DNA from: JAIQFF01 sp963725615
GTDB lineage: Bacteria > Acidobacteriota > Terriglobia > Terriglobales > Acidobacteriaceae
Assembly: GCA_963725615.1 (NCBI GenBank)
Contig: CAVRZO010000011.1
Span: 1-64,000 of the forward strand
Direction: 5' to 3'
Length of the DNA: 64,000 bases
Positions 38,016 through 46,462 of this stretch are shown here, piece after piece. The notes beneath the pieces are model-generated. The model saw only the letters and a list, made by a program, of their open reading frames with translations, did not search any database and had not been told where the DNA came from. Each line of letters begins with the position of its first letter. The first letter of the stretch is position 1. Position numbers and translations under genes: made by a program.

Positions 38016-38795
38016 ATGAATAGAAAACTATGGGCGATCCTTGCCTGTATGTGCACGCTCGCGATGTTGGCCGTTTCGGCCGCACCGGCTTGCGCGCAAG
38101 ACGAAGTGAAGGAAAAACCGCCGATGTACAGCTACGTCGGGTTTTGGAATATTCCCCGCGCACAATGGGCGGAGATGGAAAAGAACAATGCGGCGGAGCA
38201 GAAGATTCTGGACAAGGCGCTGGCCGATGGCGCCATCGTAGCCTACGGCAACGACCTGAATATCGTGCACACGGCGGACGGAATGACCCATGACGACTGG
38301 TGGTCGGCCATGTCCATGGCCGCGATGCTGAACGTGCTGGACAAGTTCTACAAGTCCGGTACGCCTACTTCACCGGTACTCGCCAGCGCCACCAAGCATA
38401 CAGACGGTATATTTGTCAGCCGGCACTACAACTGGCGTCCGGGTACCTACAAGGGTGCCTACACCCGCGTGGCCTATTACAAACTGAAAGCTGATGCGCC
38501 AGAGCACGCGATTGAAACGCTCAGCAAGACGTTTATCGTCCCGCTCCTGGAAAAGCTCTTGGCCGACGGATCGATTGTTGAATACGAAATCGACACCGAA
38601 GCGGTCCACACCGAAGGTCCCGGAGCGTTCTGGGTCGACGTGATCTCGCCCAATGCTGAAGGCCTGGACAAATTGAATGCAGCATTGCTCGATCGGGCTA
38701 AGACGAACCCACTGGCCGGCCAGGCATTCGATTCGATGATTGACTCGTCAGCGCACCGCGATAGTCTGTCGACCTCAACCGTCACATACAAGTAG
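38016..38795 (+). CDS. Secreted protein of unknown function with two similar halves
   Basis: A 259-residue protein with a clear signal peptide (residues 1-27, LAMLAVSAAPACAQ). The two halves look alike. YVGFWNIPRAQWAEMEKNN then LADGAIVAYGNDLNIVHT in the first correspond to YTRVAYYKLKADAPEHAIE then LADGSIVEYEIDTEAVHT in the second, each followed by a W and a Leu-rich helix. This suggests a duplicated ferredoxin-like (Dabb/EthD-type) alpha+beta domain. ATG 38016 follows GGAGGAATAAG; an upstream frame from 37992 is less likely. I do not recognise a named family. It may be periplasmic. Confidence 0.65.
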   Translation: MNRKLWAILACMCTLAMLAVSAAPACAQDEVKEKPPMYSYVGFWNIPRAQWAEMEKNNAAEQKILDKALADGAIVAYGNDLNIVHTADGMTHDDWWSAMSMAAMLNVLDKFYKSGTPTSPVLASATKHTDGIFVSRHYNWRPGTYKGAYTRVAYYKLKADAPEHAIETLSKTFIVPLLEKLLADGSIVEYEIDTEAVHTEGPGAFWVDVISPNAEGLDKLNAALLDRAKTNPLAGQAFDSMIDSSAHRDSLSTSTVTYK

Positions 38796-38934
38796 TGCCC
38801 GGTCCGCGTGTGGCGCCTGTTCTTAACGCCAGCCGCCACTGCGGCGGGTTCCGTGGGCATATTGTCTCGAGTGTGCCTATTAAGATGGATGTCGAGTGGA
38901 CGTTGATTTTGGGTGGAGCTTGATTTTGGGTGGA

Positions 38935-39010
38935 GCAGCGCTTTAGCGCTGCATTTGAAGCCGGGTTTCGGTGCGGCTTCAGCCGCCGAGGTACCTCAGG
39001 GGCTGAAGCC
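38935..39010. repeat. GCTTCAGCC/GGCTGAAGC palindromic repeat
   Basis: GGCTTCAGCC (38975-38984) pairs with GGCTGAAGCC (39001-39010), and the loop itself contains the palindrome GAGGTACCTC. A second hairpin, GCAGCGC/GCGCTGC, lies directly upstream at 38935-38952. Confidence 0.65.
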
Positions 39011-39127
39011 CAGCGCACGACAACCGGTGTATGCAGGGTTGCTCCATCCTTTACAGCTCCCGCCACACCTTGAGGGAATCCGTGCTCGGCGCTTTTTCAG
39101 GCTGACCACTACCATAAAGTCCACACC

Positions 39128-39156
39128 TTGAAGGTGAGGGATGTCAGCGGTAGTAT
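39128..39156 (+). promoter_or_regulatory. Candidate promoter of the nuo cluster
   Basis: TTGAAG, 17-bp spacer, TAGTAT. Each box matches the sigma-70 consensus at four of six positions. It lies 43 bp before nuoA. Confidence 0.4.
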
Positions 39157-39198
39157 TAGGGCTTAAGCGTCGGCAGGCAGATCGGCCAGAGGAGTTCG

Positions 39199-39555
39199 AT
39201 GCCGCAAAACTACGTTCCTATATTCATCTTCATTGCGTTTGTAGGAATTATGCTCCCCGTCACCCTGCTCGCCGCCAAGCTGGTGCGCCCCGACAATCCC
39301 AGCAAGAGCAAATTGATGCCCTATGAGTGCGGCATTGATCCGGTAGACAGCTCGCGCGGACGCTACACGGTTCGCTATTACATCGTAGCCATCCTGTTCG
39401 TTGTCTTCGACGTAGAAACCATTTTCCTGTTCCCGTGGGCCGTACAGTTCAAAGCGCTGGGCGTCTTCGGACTAATCGAGATACTGATCTTCCTCCTCAT
39501 CCTGGTCGTGGGCTACATCTGGATCTGGAAAAAAGGCGCCCTGGAATGGGTATAG
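39199..39555 (+). CDS. nuoA: NADH-quinone oxidoreductase subunit A (NuoA)
   Basis: Small membrane subunit of complex I with three helices (118 residues). It shows KLMPYECGIDPVDSSRGRY with the conserved Cys loop, RYYIVAILFVVFDVETIFLFPW, and a C-terminal helix ending in GALEWV. AGGAG precedes the ATG. nuoB, normally next, is not here; a PH-like gene and a repeat take its place before nuoC. Confidence 0.93.
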   Translation: MPQNYVPIFIFIAFVGIMLPVTLLAAKLVRPDNPSKSKLMPYECGIDPVDSSRGRYTVRYYIVAILFVVFDVETIFLFPWAVQFKALGVFGLIEILIFLLILVVGYIWIWKKGALEWV

Positions 39556-39603
39556 CCACGTAGGGGCGGACGCCCTCGTCCGCCCAGCGGAGCGCAGCTC
39601 CGC
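39556..39603 (+). repeat. Double-hairpin repeat, copy 2
   Basis: CCACGTAGGGGCGG starts directly after the nuoA stop. Hairpin one is GGCGGACG, CCCT, CGTCCGCC; hairpin two is GCGGAGC, GCA, GCTCCGC. Confidence 0.78.
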
Positions 39604-39633
39604 GAGGTTTTTGCTTGTCCACGACGACCTTAC

Positions 39634-39948
39634 ATGCCGAATCTCCCCAACTCCGAAACCTTCACCGCCAGCCGCTGGACCAAAGGCAATCTGTTCTTCC
39701 CCGTACGCATCATCGTTACCCCACAGCACGTCAGCCGGGTAAAATCCCGCCTGTTCGGCAGCAATGAAGAAAGCATCGCCTTGGGGAAGGTAGCTTCTGT
39801 CCAGATTTCAACTGGATTGATCTGGTCCAACATTCGCATCGATTCCTCCGGCGGCAGCGATCCTATTACCAGCCACGGTCACCGCAAGGCCGACGCCCTT
39901 CGGATTCGCGAGTTGATTGAAAGCTACCAAGCGGAGCAGAGAAAATGA
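39634..39948 (+). CDS. Bacterial PH-like (bPH_2-type) domain protein
   Basis: A 104-residue soluble protein with the alternating beta pattern of a bacterial PH domain: FFPVRIIVTPQHVSRVKSR, ESIALGKVASVQISTG, SNIRIDSSGGSDP and a closing helix (RKADALRIRELIESYQ). No membrane segment or signal is seen. It lies between nuoA and nuoC, exactly where nuoB normally is, and is not a NuoB (no Cys ligands for an Fe-S cluster). Function unknown; it might be an incidental insertion or an accessory protein. Confidence 0.55.
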   Translation: MPNLPNSETFTASRWTKGNLFFPVRIIVTPQHVSRVKSRLFGSNEESIALGKVASVQISTGLIWSNIRIDSSGGSDPITSHGHRKADALRIRELIESYQAEQRK

Positions 39949-39972
39949 CGGTGTTGTCGGGCGTCTCCGTGA

Positions 39973-40001
39973 TTGACACTTACTTTGCAAGCTGTTAAAA
40001 G
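39973..40001 (+). promoter_or_regulatory. Candidate promoter upstream of nuoC
   Basis: Perfect TTGACA (39973-39978), 17-bp spacer, TAAAAG (39996-40001), about 52 bp before the nuoC ATG. It would let nuoC-N be transcribed apart from nuoA. Confidence 0.5.
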
Positions 40002-40053
40002 TTAACGTTCTTCTAAACGTACGTGGCGCCGGAGGTTTGTACCTTCCGTAGCT

Positions 40054-40713
40054 ATGCCTGAGGACACAAAATCCCCCGCACCGCCGCCGACTGGTGAGCC
40101 GAAACCCCCGGCTGGCGAACCTGTTTCTGGCAGCGTTCAGTCGTCCCCGGAAAGGCCCGCACCTCCGAAAGCGGCCGAACATGCAGCCCCCCCGAAGCCT
40201 ACTGGTCCGGCGCCCGTTGCATGGGACTCCCCCATGATTGCCCGGCTCAGGGGACACCACGGATCGGGTCTTCGCGAAACCAATACCTACCTGGGACAGA
40301 AATATATCGTCGCCGATTCGTCGCTCATTCCAGAGTTGTTGCAAGTTCTCCGCGATCAGGAGCAGTTCGATTATTGCGTGGACATCACGGCCGTCCACTA
40401 TCCCGATCGAGAAAAGCAGTTCGAACTGGTCTGGATTCTCTATTCTTTCCCGCACAACGAACGCATCCGGGTCAAAGCCTCGTATGCCGAGACGGAGTCA
40501 GTGCCGAGCGCCGTACCCATCTGGCCGGCCGCCAATTGGCTGGAGCGCGAAGTCTTCGATATGTTCGGCATTCGCTTTGAAGGACATCCCGATCTGAAGC
40601 GCATCCTGCTGCCGGACGGCTGGAAGGGCCATCCCCTGCGCAAGGATTACGGCATCATTCAACAGGACCAAGAGTGGGTACAGATCAACCTGGGGATCGA
40701 GAGCGGGCAATGA
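40054..40713 (+). CDS. nuoC: NADH-quinone oxidoreductase subunit C (NuoC) with Pro-rich N-terminal tail
   Basis: Hydrophilic subunit of the complex I connecting arm. Residues 1-55 are a low-complexity Pro/Ala/Glu tail (EPKPPAGEPV...). The conserved 30-kDa domain follows: FDYCVDITAVHYPDREKQFE, WLEREVFDMFGIRFEGHPDL and RILLPDGWKGHPLRKDY. Its TGA overlaps the nuoD ATG (ATGA). The tail is not needed in most homologues and is likely flexible. Confidence 0.9.
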   Translation: MPEDTKSPAPPPTGEPKPPAGEPVSGSVQSSPERPAPPKAAEHAAPPKPTGPAPVAWDSPMIARLRGHHGSGLRETNTYLGQKYIVADSSLIPELLQVLRDQEQFDYCVDITAVHYPDREKQFELVWILYSFPHNERIRVKASYAETESVPSAVPIWPAANWLEREVFDMFGIRFEGHPDLKRILLPDGWKGHPLRKDYGIIQQDQEWVQINLGIESGQ

Positions 40714-41870
40714 CCGACCGAACGACTATCGACCGGACATCCCACCTGGAACTGGAACAGCACGAGAAAACATTTCTTGATTCCAACGAGCTCATCATCA
40801 ACATGGGCCCGCAGCACCCCGCCACTCATGGTGTGTTGCGCGTGATCCTGAAGCTCGACGGCGAAAAAGTTCTGGGCACCGAATGCGTGATCGGCTACCT
40901 CCATCGCGGGGTGGAGAAAATTGCCGAGCACCGCACCTACACCATGTTCAATCCATACGTGGATCGCATGGACTACGTAGCCGCGGTCTCGAACGGATTG
41001 GGTTATTGCGAAGCTGTGGAAAAGTTGCTCAACGTGGAGGCCCCACGCCGCGCCCAATACATTCGTGTCATCCTCACCGAACTGAACCGCCTGGCCAGTC
41101 ACATGCTCTGGCTGGGAACGCATGCACTCGATATCGGCGCCATCACGCCGCTCTTCTATACCTTCCGCGACCGGGAAGAAATTCTCAAGATTTTCGAGAA
41201 GTACTGCGGGGCCCGCCTGACCACGCATGCCTTCCGCATCGGGGGATGCTCGTATGAAACCTACGACGGCTTCGAGCGCGAGGTTAAGAAGTTCCTCGAT
41301 TTCGTCACCCCCAAGATTGACGAGTACGAAGAACTCCTCACCACCAACCGGATCTGGATCGAGCGCACCAAGGATGTGGGCAAGATTTCCGCCAAAGAGT
41401 GCATCGCGCTGGGCGTGACCGGACCCGTGCTGCGCGCCAGCGGCGTGAAGTGGGACCTGCGCAAAGCCCAGCCCTACGCCGCCTACGCCGATTTCGATTT
41501 CGAAATTCCTATCGGCGAGAACGGCGACACCTACGACCGGTATATCGTCCGCATGCAGGAAATGCGGCAGTCTCTGCGGATCATTGACCAGGCGATCGGC
41601 AAGATTCCCGACGGCCCCATCATGGCCAAGGTTGCGAAAGTCATGAAACCGCCCGTCGGGGAGATTTACCACTCGATCGAAGCGCCCAAAGGCGAACTGG
41701 GATACTTCATCGTCAGCGATGGCTCGACTCAACCTTACCGGGTACGAGTCCGGCCACCGTCATTCGTAAACCTGCAGGCGCTGGACATGATGGTGCGCGG
41801 GGCGTTGGTGGCCGACGTCATCGCGGTGATCGGAACACTAGACATTGTGCTGGGCGAGGTGGATCGCTGA
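40710..41870 (+). CDS. nuoD: NADH-quinone oxidoreductase subunit D (NuoD)
   Basis: 49-kDa quinone-site subunit. The 386-residue protein has INMGPQHPATHGVLRVILKL with the quinone-binding His, GYLHRGVEKIAEHRTYT, RLASHMLWLGTHALD, FRIGGCSYETY, GVTGPVLRASGVKWDLRK and a C-terminal VLGEVDR. ATG 40710 couples to nuoC; the end couples to nuoH through TGATG. Confidence 0.94.
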   Translation: MTDRTTIDRTSHLELEQHEKTFLDSNELIINMGPQHPATHGVLRVILKLDGEKVLGTECVIGYLHRGVEKIAEHRTYTMFNPYVDRMDYVAAVSNGLGYCEAVEKLLNVEAPRRAQYIRVILTELNRLASHMLWLGTHALDIGAITPLFYTFRDREEILKIFEKYCGARLTTHAFRIGGCSYETYDGFEREVKKFLDFVTPKIDEYEELLTTNRIWIERTKDVGKISAKECIALGVTGPVLRASGVKWDLRKAQPYAAYADFDFEIPIGENGDTYDRYIVRMQEMRQSLRIIDQAIGKIPDGPIMAKVAKVMKPPVGEIYHSIEAPKGELGYFIVSDGSTQPYRVRVRPPSFVNLQALDMMVRGALVADVIAVIGTLDIVLGEVDR

Positions 41871-43120
41871 TGCTCGACTACATCACCTCCTACCTCAAGA
41901 GCGACACCACACCGGGTTCGGCCGGGAACATGTTCTGGGCATTCGTGTACATCGTTTTAATTTTCCTGGGACTATCCATCGCCGTCATCGCCATGAACTG
42001 GCTGGAGCGAAAGATTCTGGCGCACATGCAGGTCCGCCTCGGTCCCATGCGGGTCGGTCCGCACGGCTTGCTGCAGCCCGTTGCCGACGCCCTGAAACTC
42101 TTGATCAAAGAAGACATCATGCCGGCCGAGGCCGACCCGTGGGTCTTCTGGGTGGCTCCGCTCATAGTGGTTACCACTGCGTTCACGGTCTTCATTGTTG
42201 TGCCCTTCGGACCCACCCACGCGGTCACCGACATGAATATTGGCGTGCTGTTCATGCTGGGCGTTTCGTCTCTGAGCGTGCTCGGAATAGTCATGGCGGG
42301 ATGGGCCTCCAATTCGCACTATCCGCTCATGGGCGCTCTGCGCTCCAGCGCCCAAATGGTTTCCTACGAAATCGCGATGGGGCTGGCGGTGATTTCGGCG
42401 GTCCTGATGACCAGCCTTAATAAAGAAGGTGTCGGCACCCTGAGCATGATCGGTATCGTGCAGGCGCAGCAGGCCCAGCACGTCTGGTTCGCTTTCAAGT
42501 TCTTTCCCCTGGGACTGATCGCGTTCTTTATCTTCGCGGTCGCGATGGTTGCGGAAACCAACCGCGCCCCCTTCGATTTGCCGGAAGCCGAGTCCGAACT
42601 GACCGCGGGCTTCCACACCGAGTACAGCGGATTCCGCTGGTCGCTGTTCTTCCTGGCGGAATATTCGGCCATGATCGCAGTCTCGTCCATCGCAGTGACG
42701 TTGTGGCTGGGCGGATGGATGCGCCCGTTTCCCAATGCGCTTGAAGGCGAGACCTGGGACCTGGTGTTCTCGCTGGTCCCTGGCTTGACGTTCCTGTTCC
42801 TCGCCGCAATGACTTTTTACAGCACGGCGCGAATGCCGAAACATCCATACTTCAAGGTGCAGACCATCGGCTTGGGCGGATTCGGCGCGGTGTTGGCGCT
42901 GATCGGCGTCGTCCTGTTTGTCCCAGCGGTGCGTGATCGCGTGCAGGACATTTTCTGGTTCAGCGCCAAGGTAGCGTCCTCCATGTACATGTACATCTGG
43001 TATCGCGGCACATTCCCGCGCTACCGCTTCGATCAACTGATGAAGGTAGGATGGAAAGTCCTGCTGCCGCTGGGAATCGGCGTCCTGGTTCTGACGGCAA
43101 TCGCAGGAATCGTGTTCTAA
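41870..43120 (+). CDS. nuoH: NADH-quinone oxidoreductase subunit H (NuoH)
   Basis: Membrane subunit forming the base of the quinone tunnel. The 416-residue protein has about eight helices, with ERKILAHMQVRLGPMRVG, KLLIKEDIMP, AETNRAPFDLPEAESELTAG and WYRGTFPRYRFDQLM as conserved loops. A C-terminal helix closes the protein. nuoI, which normally follows, is replaced by a double-hairpin repeat. Confidence 0.94.
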   Translation: MLDYITSYLKSDTTPGSAGNMFWAFVYIVLIFLGLSIAVIAMNWLERKILAHMQVRLGPMRVGPHGLLQPVADALKLLIKEDIMPAEADPWVFWVAPLIVVTTAFTVFIVVPFGPTHAVTDMNIGVLFMLGVSSLSVLGIVMAGWASNSHYPLMGALRSSAQMVSYEIAMGLAVISAVLMTSLNKEGVGTLSMIGIVQAQQAQHVWFAFKFFPLGLIAFFIFAVAMVAETNRAPFDLPEAESELTAGFHTEYSGFRWSLFFLAEYSAMIAVSSIAVTLWLGGWMRPFPNALEGETWDLVFSLVPGLTFLFLAAMTFYSTARMPKHPYFKVQTIGLGGFGAVLALIGVVLFVPAVRDRVQDIFWFSAKVASSMYMYIWYRGTFPRYRFDQLMKVGWKVLLPLGIGVLVLTAIAGIVF

Positions 43121-43122
43121 AG

Positions 43123-43179
43123 CACCACAAACCGCGTAGGGGCGGGCGCCCTCGCCCGCCCAGCCGAGCAAAGCTCGGC
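43123..43179 (+). repeat. Double-hairpin repeat, copy 3
   Basis: CACCACAAACCGCGTAGGGG starts 2 bp after the nuoH stop. Hairpin one is GGCGGGCG, CCCT, CGCCCGCC; hairpin two is GCCGAGC, AAA, GCTCGGC. Confidence 0.78.
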
Positions 43180-43243
43180 AAAGGTGTTAAGCGGCGGCAG
43201 AAGGGCAAAAAACATCCGGGCCTGAACAACCGGAGAGAAAAAT

Positions 43244-43753
43244 ATGGCGCCAGTAGCCACAACATTCTTCTTCTATTTTCTGTCGGCAGTGACCGTGCTG
43301 AGCGGCGTGCTGGTGATCACCCGCAAGAATGCGGTGCACTCCGCCCTGGCCCTGATCGTGTCGCTGCTCGGACAAGCTGCCCTCTACCTGATGCTCTATG
43401 CCCCATTCGTCGCCGGCGTTCAAATCATTCTTTACGCGGGCGGCATCATGGTGCTGTTCCTGTTCGTAATCATGCTGGTCAACATCGAAAAGGCGCAAAA
43501 AGAGGATCAGTTCAACCAGCAATGGCTTGTCGGATTGGTAGCCGCAATAGCCCTGGGCGCACTGTTCGTACTGGTCTACGTAAAGGGCAGGGCACTGTTC
43601 CCAGACCGCGCAATCCTGATGCCGGAGCAGGCCAACACCCAGCAGGTCGCAATTCTGCTCTACGGCAATTACATGTTCACCTTCGAAATCGCCTCGCTGT
43701 TGTTGCTGGTGGCGATCATCGGAGCAGTAGTGATGGCAAAGAAGCGAATTTAA
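43244..43753 (+). CDS. nuoJ: NADH-quinone oxidoreductase subunit J (NuoJ)
   Basis: Five-helix antiporter-associated membrane subunit, 169 residues. It shows RKNAVHSALALIVSLLGQAALYLML, VQIILYAGGIMVLFLFVIML with the conserved glycine-rich TM3 pi-bulge region, and a last helix ending in AVVMAKKRI. GGAGAG lies before the ATG. Confidence 0.92.
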   Translation: MAPVATTFFFYFLSAVTVLSGVLVITRKNAVHSALALIVSLLGQAALYLMLYAPFVAGVQIILYAGGIMVLFLFVIMLVNIEKAQKEDQFNQQWLVGLVAAIALGALFVLVYVKGRALFPDRAILMPEQANTQQVAILLYGNYMFTFEIASLLLLVAIIGAVVMAKKRI

Positions 43754-43755
43754 AA

Positions 43756-43817
43756 GCAGCTTCTGGCTGCTAGCTTCTAGCGACCAGCTAGAAGCCAGAA
43801 GCTAGAAGCTAGAAGCG
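43756..43817. repeat. GCTAGAAGC word repeat between nuoJ and nuoK
   Basis: Units such as GCTTCTGGCTGCTAGC and GCTAGAAGCCAGAAGC occur in both orientations and can fold into a hairpin. The array ends 4 bp before the nuoK ATG, leaving no Shine-Dalgarno site. A related array is at 50397-50503. Confidence 0.7.
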
Positions 43818-43821
43818 CAAC

Positions 43822-44127
43822 ATGGCTCCGATATCCACAATCCACTACCTCGTCGTCGCGGCCGCCCTCTTCATTCTGGGCGTCATTGGCGTGCTGACGC
43901 GCCGCAACGTGGTCATCGTGCTGATGTCCATCGAACTGATCCTGAACGCCGTGAACCTGAACCTGGTAGCGTTCTCGCGAATATGGGGGCTGCACGGACA
44001 GGTTTTCGCGATCTTCGTAATCACCGACGCGGCCGCGGAAGCAGCAGTCGGACTGGGAATCCTGATCGCGTTCTTTAGAAATAAAGAGACCGTGAACATC
44101 GACGAAGTGGATTTGATGAAATGGTAG
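43822..44127 (+). CDS. nuoK: NADH-quinone oxidoreductase subunit K (NuoK)
   Basis: Three-helix subunit of the proton-pumping arm, 101 residues. It has LFILGVIGVLTRRNVVIVLM, the Glu in MSIELILNAVNLNLVAF and ITDAAAEAAVGLGILIAFFR with the second Glu. Its ATG lies directly after a word-repeat array with no visible Shine-Dalgarno. Confidence 0.94.
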   Translation: MAPISTIHYLVVAAALFILGVIGVLTRRNVVIVLMSIELILNAVNLNLVAFSRIWGLHGQVFAIFVITDAAAEAAVGLGILIAFFRNKETVNIDEVDLMKW

Positions 44128-44130
44128 AAG

Positions 44131-44283
44131 AGCAGCAATTAGCAATTAGCAATTGGCAATTAGCACTTGGCCACACAGGGTTGTTTACGGATTGCCGTAC
44201 CTCAAGTGAAGGGACCAAATGCCAATTGCTAATTGCCAATTGCTGAAAGCTGACGACCGACGACTGAAGACTGACGACTGAAA
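44131..44283. repeat. Word-repeat arrays between nuoK and nuoL
   Basis: GCAATTAGCAATTGGCAATTAGC-type units (44135-44165) have their inverse at 44220-44242. CTGACGACTGA-type units follow right up to the nuoL ATG (44250-44283). The two arms can pair; no Shine-Dalgarno is present before nuoL. Confidence 0.7.
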
Positions 44284-46413
44284 ATGTTCTTTCTCGACCA
44301 CATCTGGCTCGTCCCACTGCTCCCCGCCTTCGGCGCGGCCATCATGTTCTTTTTTGGCCGTAAGCTGCAGAAGGGAACCGTGAGCGCGGTCTGTGTGGGT
44401 GCGGTGGCGCTGGCGTTTGTCTTTTCCTGCTTTGCGGTTTGGCAGTACACCGGATACGCCCACGACAATCCGGGGAAGCCTTTCGAGAAAATTGTTTACA
44501 CCTGGCTGGGCACCGACACCGGCCACATGAATTACGTCAAGCGGGACGGCACGCCGGCCCCGTTCCATGCCGATGCCGGCTTCCTGCTCGACCCCCTTTC
44601 TGCCATCTGGCTGCTGTTTGTTACGGGCGTAGGCACGCTCATCCATATTTATTCCATCGGCTACATGGCCCACGAAGGCGGGTACTACCGCTTCTTCGGA
44701 TATCTCAACCTGTTCATGTTCTCCATGCTTACGCTCATCCTGGGGAACAACTATGTCTTGATGTTCGTGGGATGGGAGGGCGTCGGCTTGTGCTCCTATC
44801 TGCTGATCGGTTTCTATTTCCATCGCCATTCCGCCAGCACTGCGGCCAACAAGGCCTTTATCGTGAACCGCATTGGTGATGCCGGCTTCCTGCTGGGCAT
44901 GTTCACCATCGCCTGGTACTTCGGCACTTTTCGTTTGACCGAGATTACCCACATGGCGCGCAGCGGACACTTCGCCATCGGCGATCCCATCATCACCGCC
45001 GCGACGTTACTTCTATTCGTCGGCGCCTGCGGCAAATCGGCGCAGCTCCCGCTTTACGTTTGGCTGCCCGACGCCATGGAAGGCCCCACTCCAGTTTCCG
45101 CCCTGATCCATGCCGCGACCATGGTCACCGCGGGCGTGTACATGGTGGCGCGGTCGAATGCGCTGTTTGTGCTCGCGCCCAGCTCGATGAAGACGATGGC
45201 GCTGATCGGGGCATTCACGGCTTTGTTCGCGGCGTCCATCGGCCTGGTGCAGAACGATATCAAGCGCGTACTGGCCTACTCCACCGTGTCCCAATTGGGA
45301 TACATGTTCCTGGCCCTTGGCGTGGGCGCATTCGCCGCGGGCGCATTCCACGTTTTCACTCACGCGTTCTTCAAAGCCCTGCTGTTCCTTGGCGCGGGCT
45401 CGGTCATCCACGCCATGAGTGGGGAGCAGGACATGCGCAACATGGGCGACCTGCACCGGCGCATCCCGATTACTCATTGGACGATGTTCATTGCGACCTT
45501 TGCCATCGCGGGCATCCCGCCGTTTGCCGGATTTTTCTCTAAAGACGAAATTCTGTGGCAAGCCTGGTCGTCCGAAGGCGGCGCGTACCGCTTGTTGTGG
45601 CTGGTGGGTTACGCGACGGCGTTGATGACGGCGTTCTACATGTTCCGCCTGATGTTCCTCACTTTCCACGGCCAACCGCGGATGAGTCACGAGGTGGAAC
45701 ATCACATCCATGAATCTCCGAAGTCGATGACCGTGCCGCTGATCGTTCTGGCCATCTGCGCCATCAGCGCAGGGTGGCTGGGCTGGCCCCACAGCCTGGG
45801 CGGATCGAACCGCTTCGAGAAATTCCTGGAGCCCGTCTTCGCAAGAGAAGCGGAAGTATTTCAAGCCGAGGGAAGGGCCGCCCAACTGGCCGCTGGCCAG
45901 AAAGAAGAAGAGCACACCAATCCGATTGAATATTTCCTCATGGCCTTCTCGGTCGCCGCCGCAGTGGCGGGATTCGGCATGGCATGGAAGGCTTATCGCG
46001 ACGCCGGGAAGGGGTATGAGGAGCCGATCGCCGAAGCCACGCCGCAGGTCTATACCGTCTTACTCAACAAGTATTACGTGGACGAAGCTTACGACTATGC
46101 CTTCACCGGCCGCCGCAAAGTAAGAGGCGTGCGCTTGGGCGTGCTGGGATTGGGCGAGGCCTCGTCCTGGTTCGATTCGCACGTAATTGATGGCATCGTC
46201 AACGGAGGCGGCTGGCTTACCCGCCTCAGCGGAACGATTTCAAGCTGGTGGGACAAGTGGATCATTGACGGAGTGTTCGTCAACGGTCCGGCGATCGTGT
46301 CCCGGATGTTGTCGTATCCCGTGCGCCTGCTGGAGTGGGGCCTGGTGCAGTGGTACGCCCTGGTGATGGTGATCGGGCTGGTAGGTTTCGTTTTCTATTA
46401 CGCAGTGCGGTAG
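44284..46413 (+). CDS. nuoL: NADH-quinone oxidoreductase subunit L (NuoL)
   Basis: Largest antiporter-like subunit, 709 residues with about 16 helices and the C-terminal lateral helix. Conserved: FVGWEGVGLCSYLLIGFYF with the TM5 Glu, GKSAQLPLYVWLPDAMEGPTP with the TM7 Lys, HAATMVTAGVYM, LAYSTVSQLGYMFLALG with the TM8 Lys region, and HAFFKALLFLGAGSVIH. The region after about residue 530 is the extended tail. Translation starts next to a word repeat. Confidence 0.94.
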   Translation: MFFLDHIWLVPLLPAFGAAIMFFFGRKLQKGTVSAVCVGAVALAFVFSCFAVWQYTGYAHDNPGKPFEKIVYTWLGTDTGHMNYVKRDGTPAPFHADAGFLLDPLSAIWLLFVTGVGTLIHIYSIGYMAHEGGYYRFFGYLNLFMFSMLTLILGNNYVLMFVGWEGVGLCSYLLIGFYFHRHSASTAANKAFIVNRIGDAGFLLGMFTIAWYFGTFRLTEITHMARSGHFAIGDPIITAATLLLFVGACGKSAQLPLYVWLPDAMEGPTPVSALIHAATMVTAGVYMVARSNALFVLAPSSMKTMALIGAFTALFAASIGLVQNDIKRVLAYSTVSQLGYMFLALGVGAFAAGAFHVFTHAFFKALLFLGAGSVIHAMSGEQDMRNMGDLHRRIPITHWTMFIATFAIAGIPPFAGFFSKDEILWQAWSSEGGAYRLLWLVGYATALMTAFYMFRLMFLTFHGQPRMSHEVEHHIHESPKSMTVPLIVLAICAISAGWLGWPHSLGGSNRFEKFLEPVFAREAEVFQAEGRAAQLAAGQKEEEHTNPIEYFLMAFSVAAAVAGFGMAWKAYRDAGKGYEEPIAEATPQVYTVLLNKYYVDEAYDYAFTGRRKVRGVRLGVLGLGEASSWFDSHVIDGIVNGGGWLTRLSGTISSWWDKWIIDGVFVNGPAIVSRMLSYPVRLLEWGLVQWYALVMVIGLVGFVFYYAVR

Positions 46414-46425
46414 CGAAAAGGTATT

Positions 46426-46458
46426 GCTGACGACTAACGACTGACGACCGACGACTGC
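46426..46458. repeat. CTGACGACTGA word repeat between nuoL and nuoM
   Basis: Repeated GACGACTAACGACTGACG-type units fill the gap and end 4 bp before the nuoM ATG. No Shine-Dalgarno is seen. Confidence 0.65.
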
Positions 46459-46462
46459 TTTT

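Larger units (their letters stand above)
38796..39198. other. 403-bp intergenic region with palindromic repeats before nuoA
   Basis: No gene is seen. It holds a perfect hairpin (GCAGCGC, TTTA, GCGCTGC; 38935-38952) and a longer inverted repeat at 38975-39010, and ends with a candidate promoter at 39128-39156. Confidence 0.6.

Noticed and set aside
43756..44283. Short regularly repeated words that recall a CRISPR array
   Set aside because: Units are 8-15 bases, vary in spacing, occur in both orientations and have no unique spacers; no cas gene is present.
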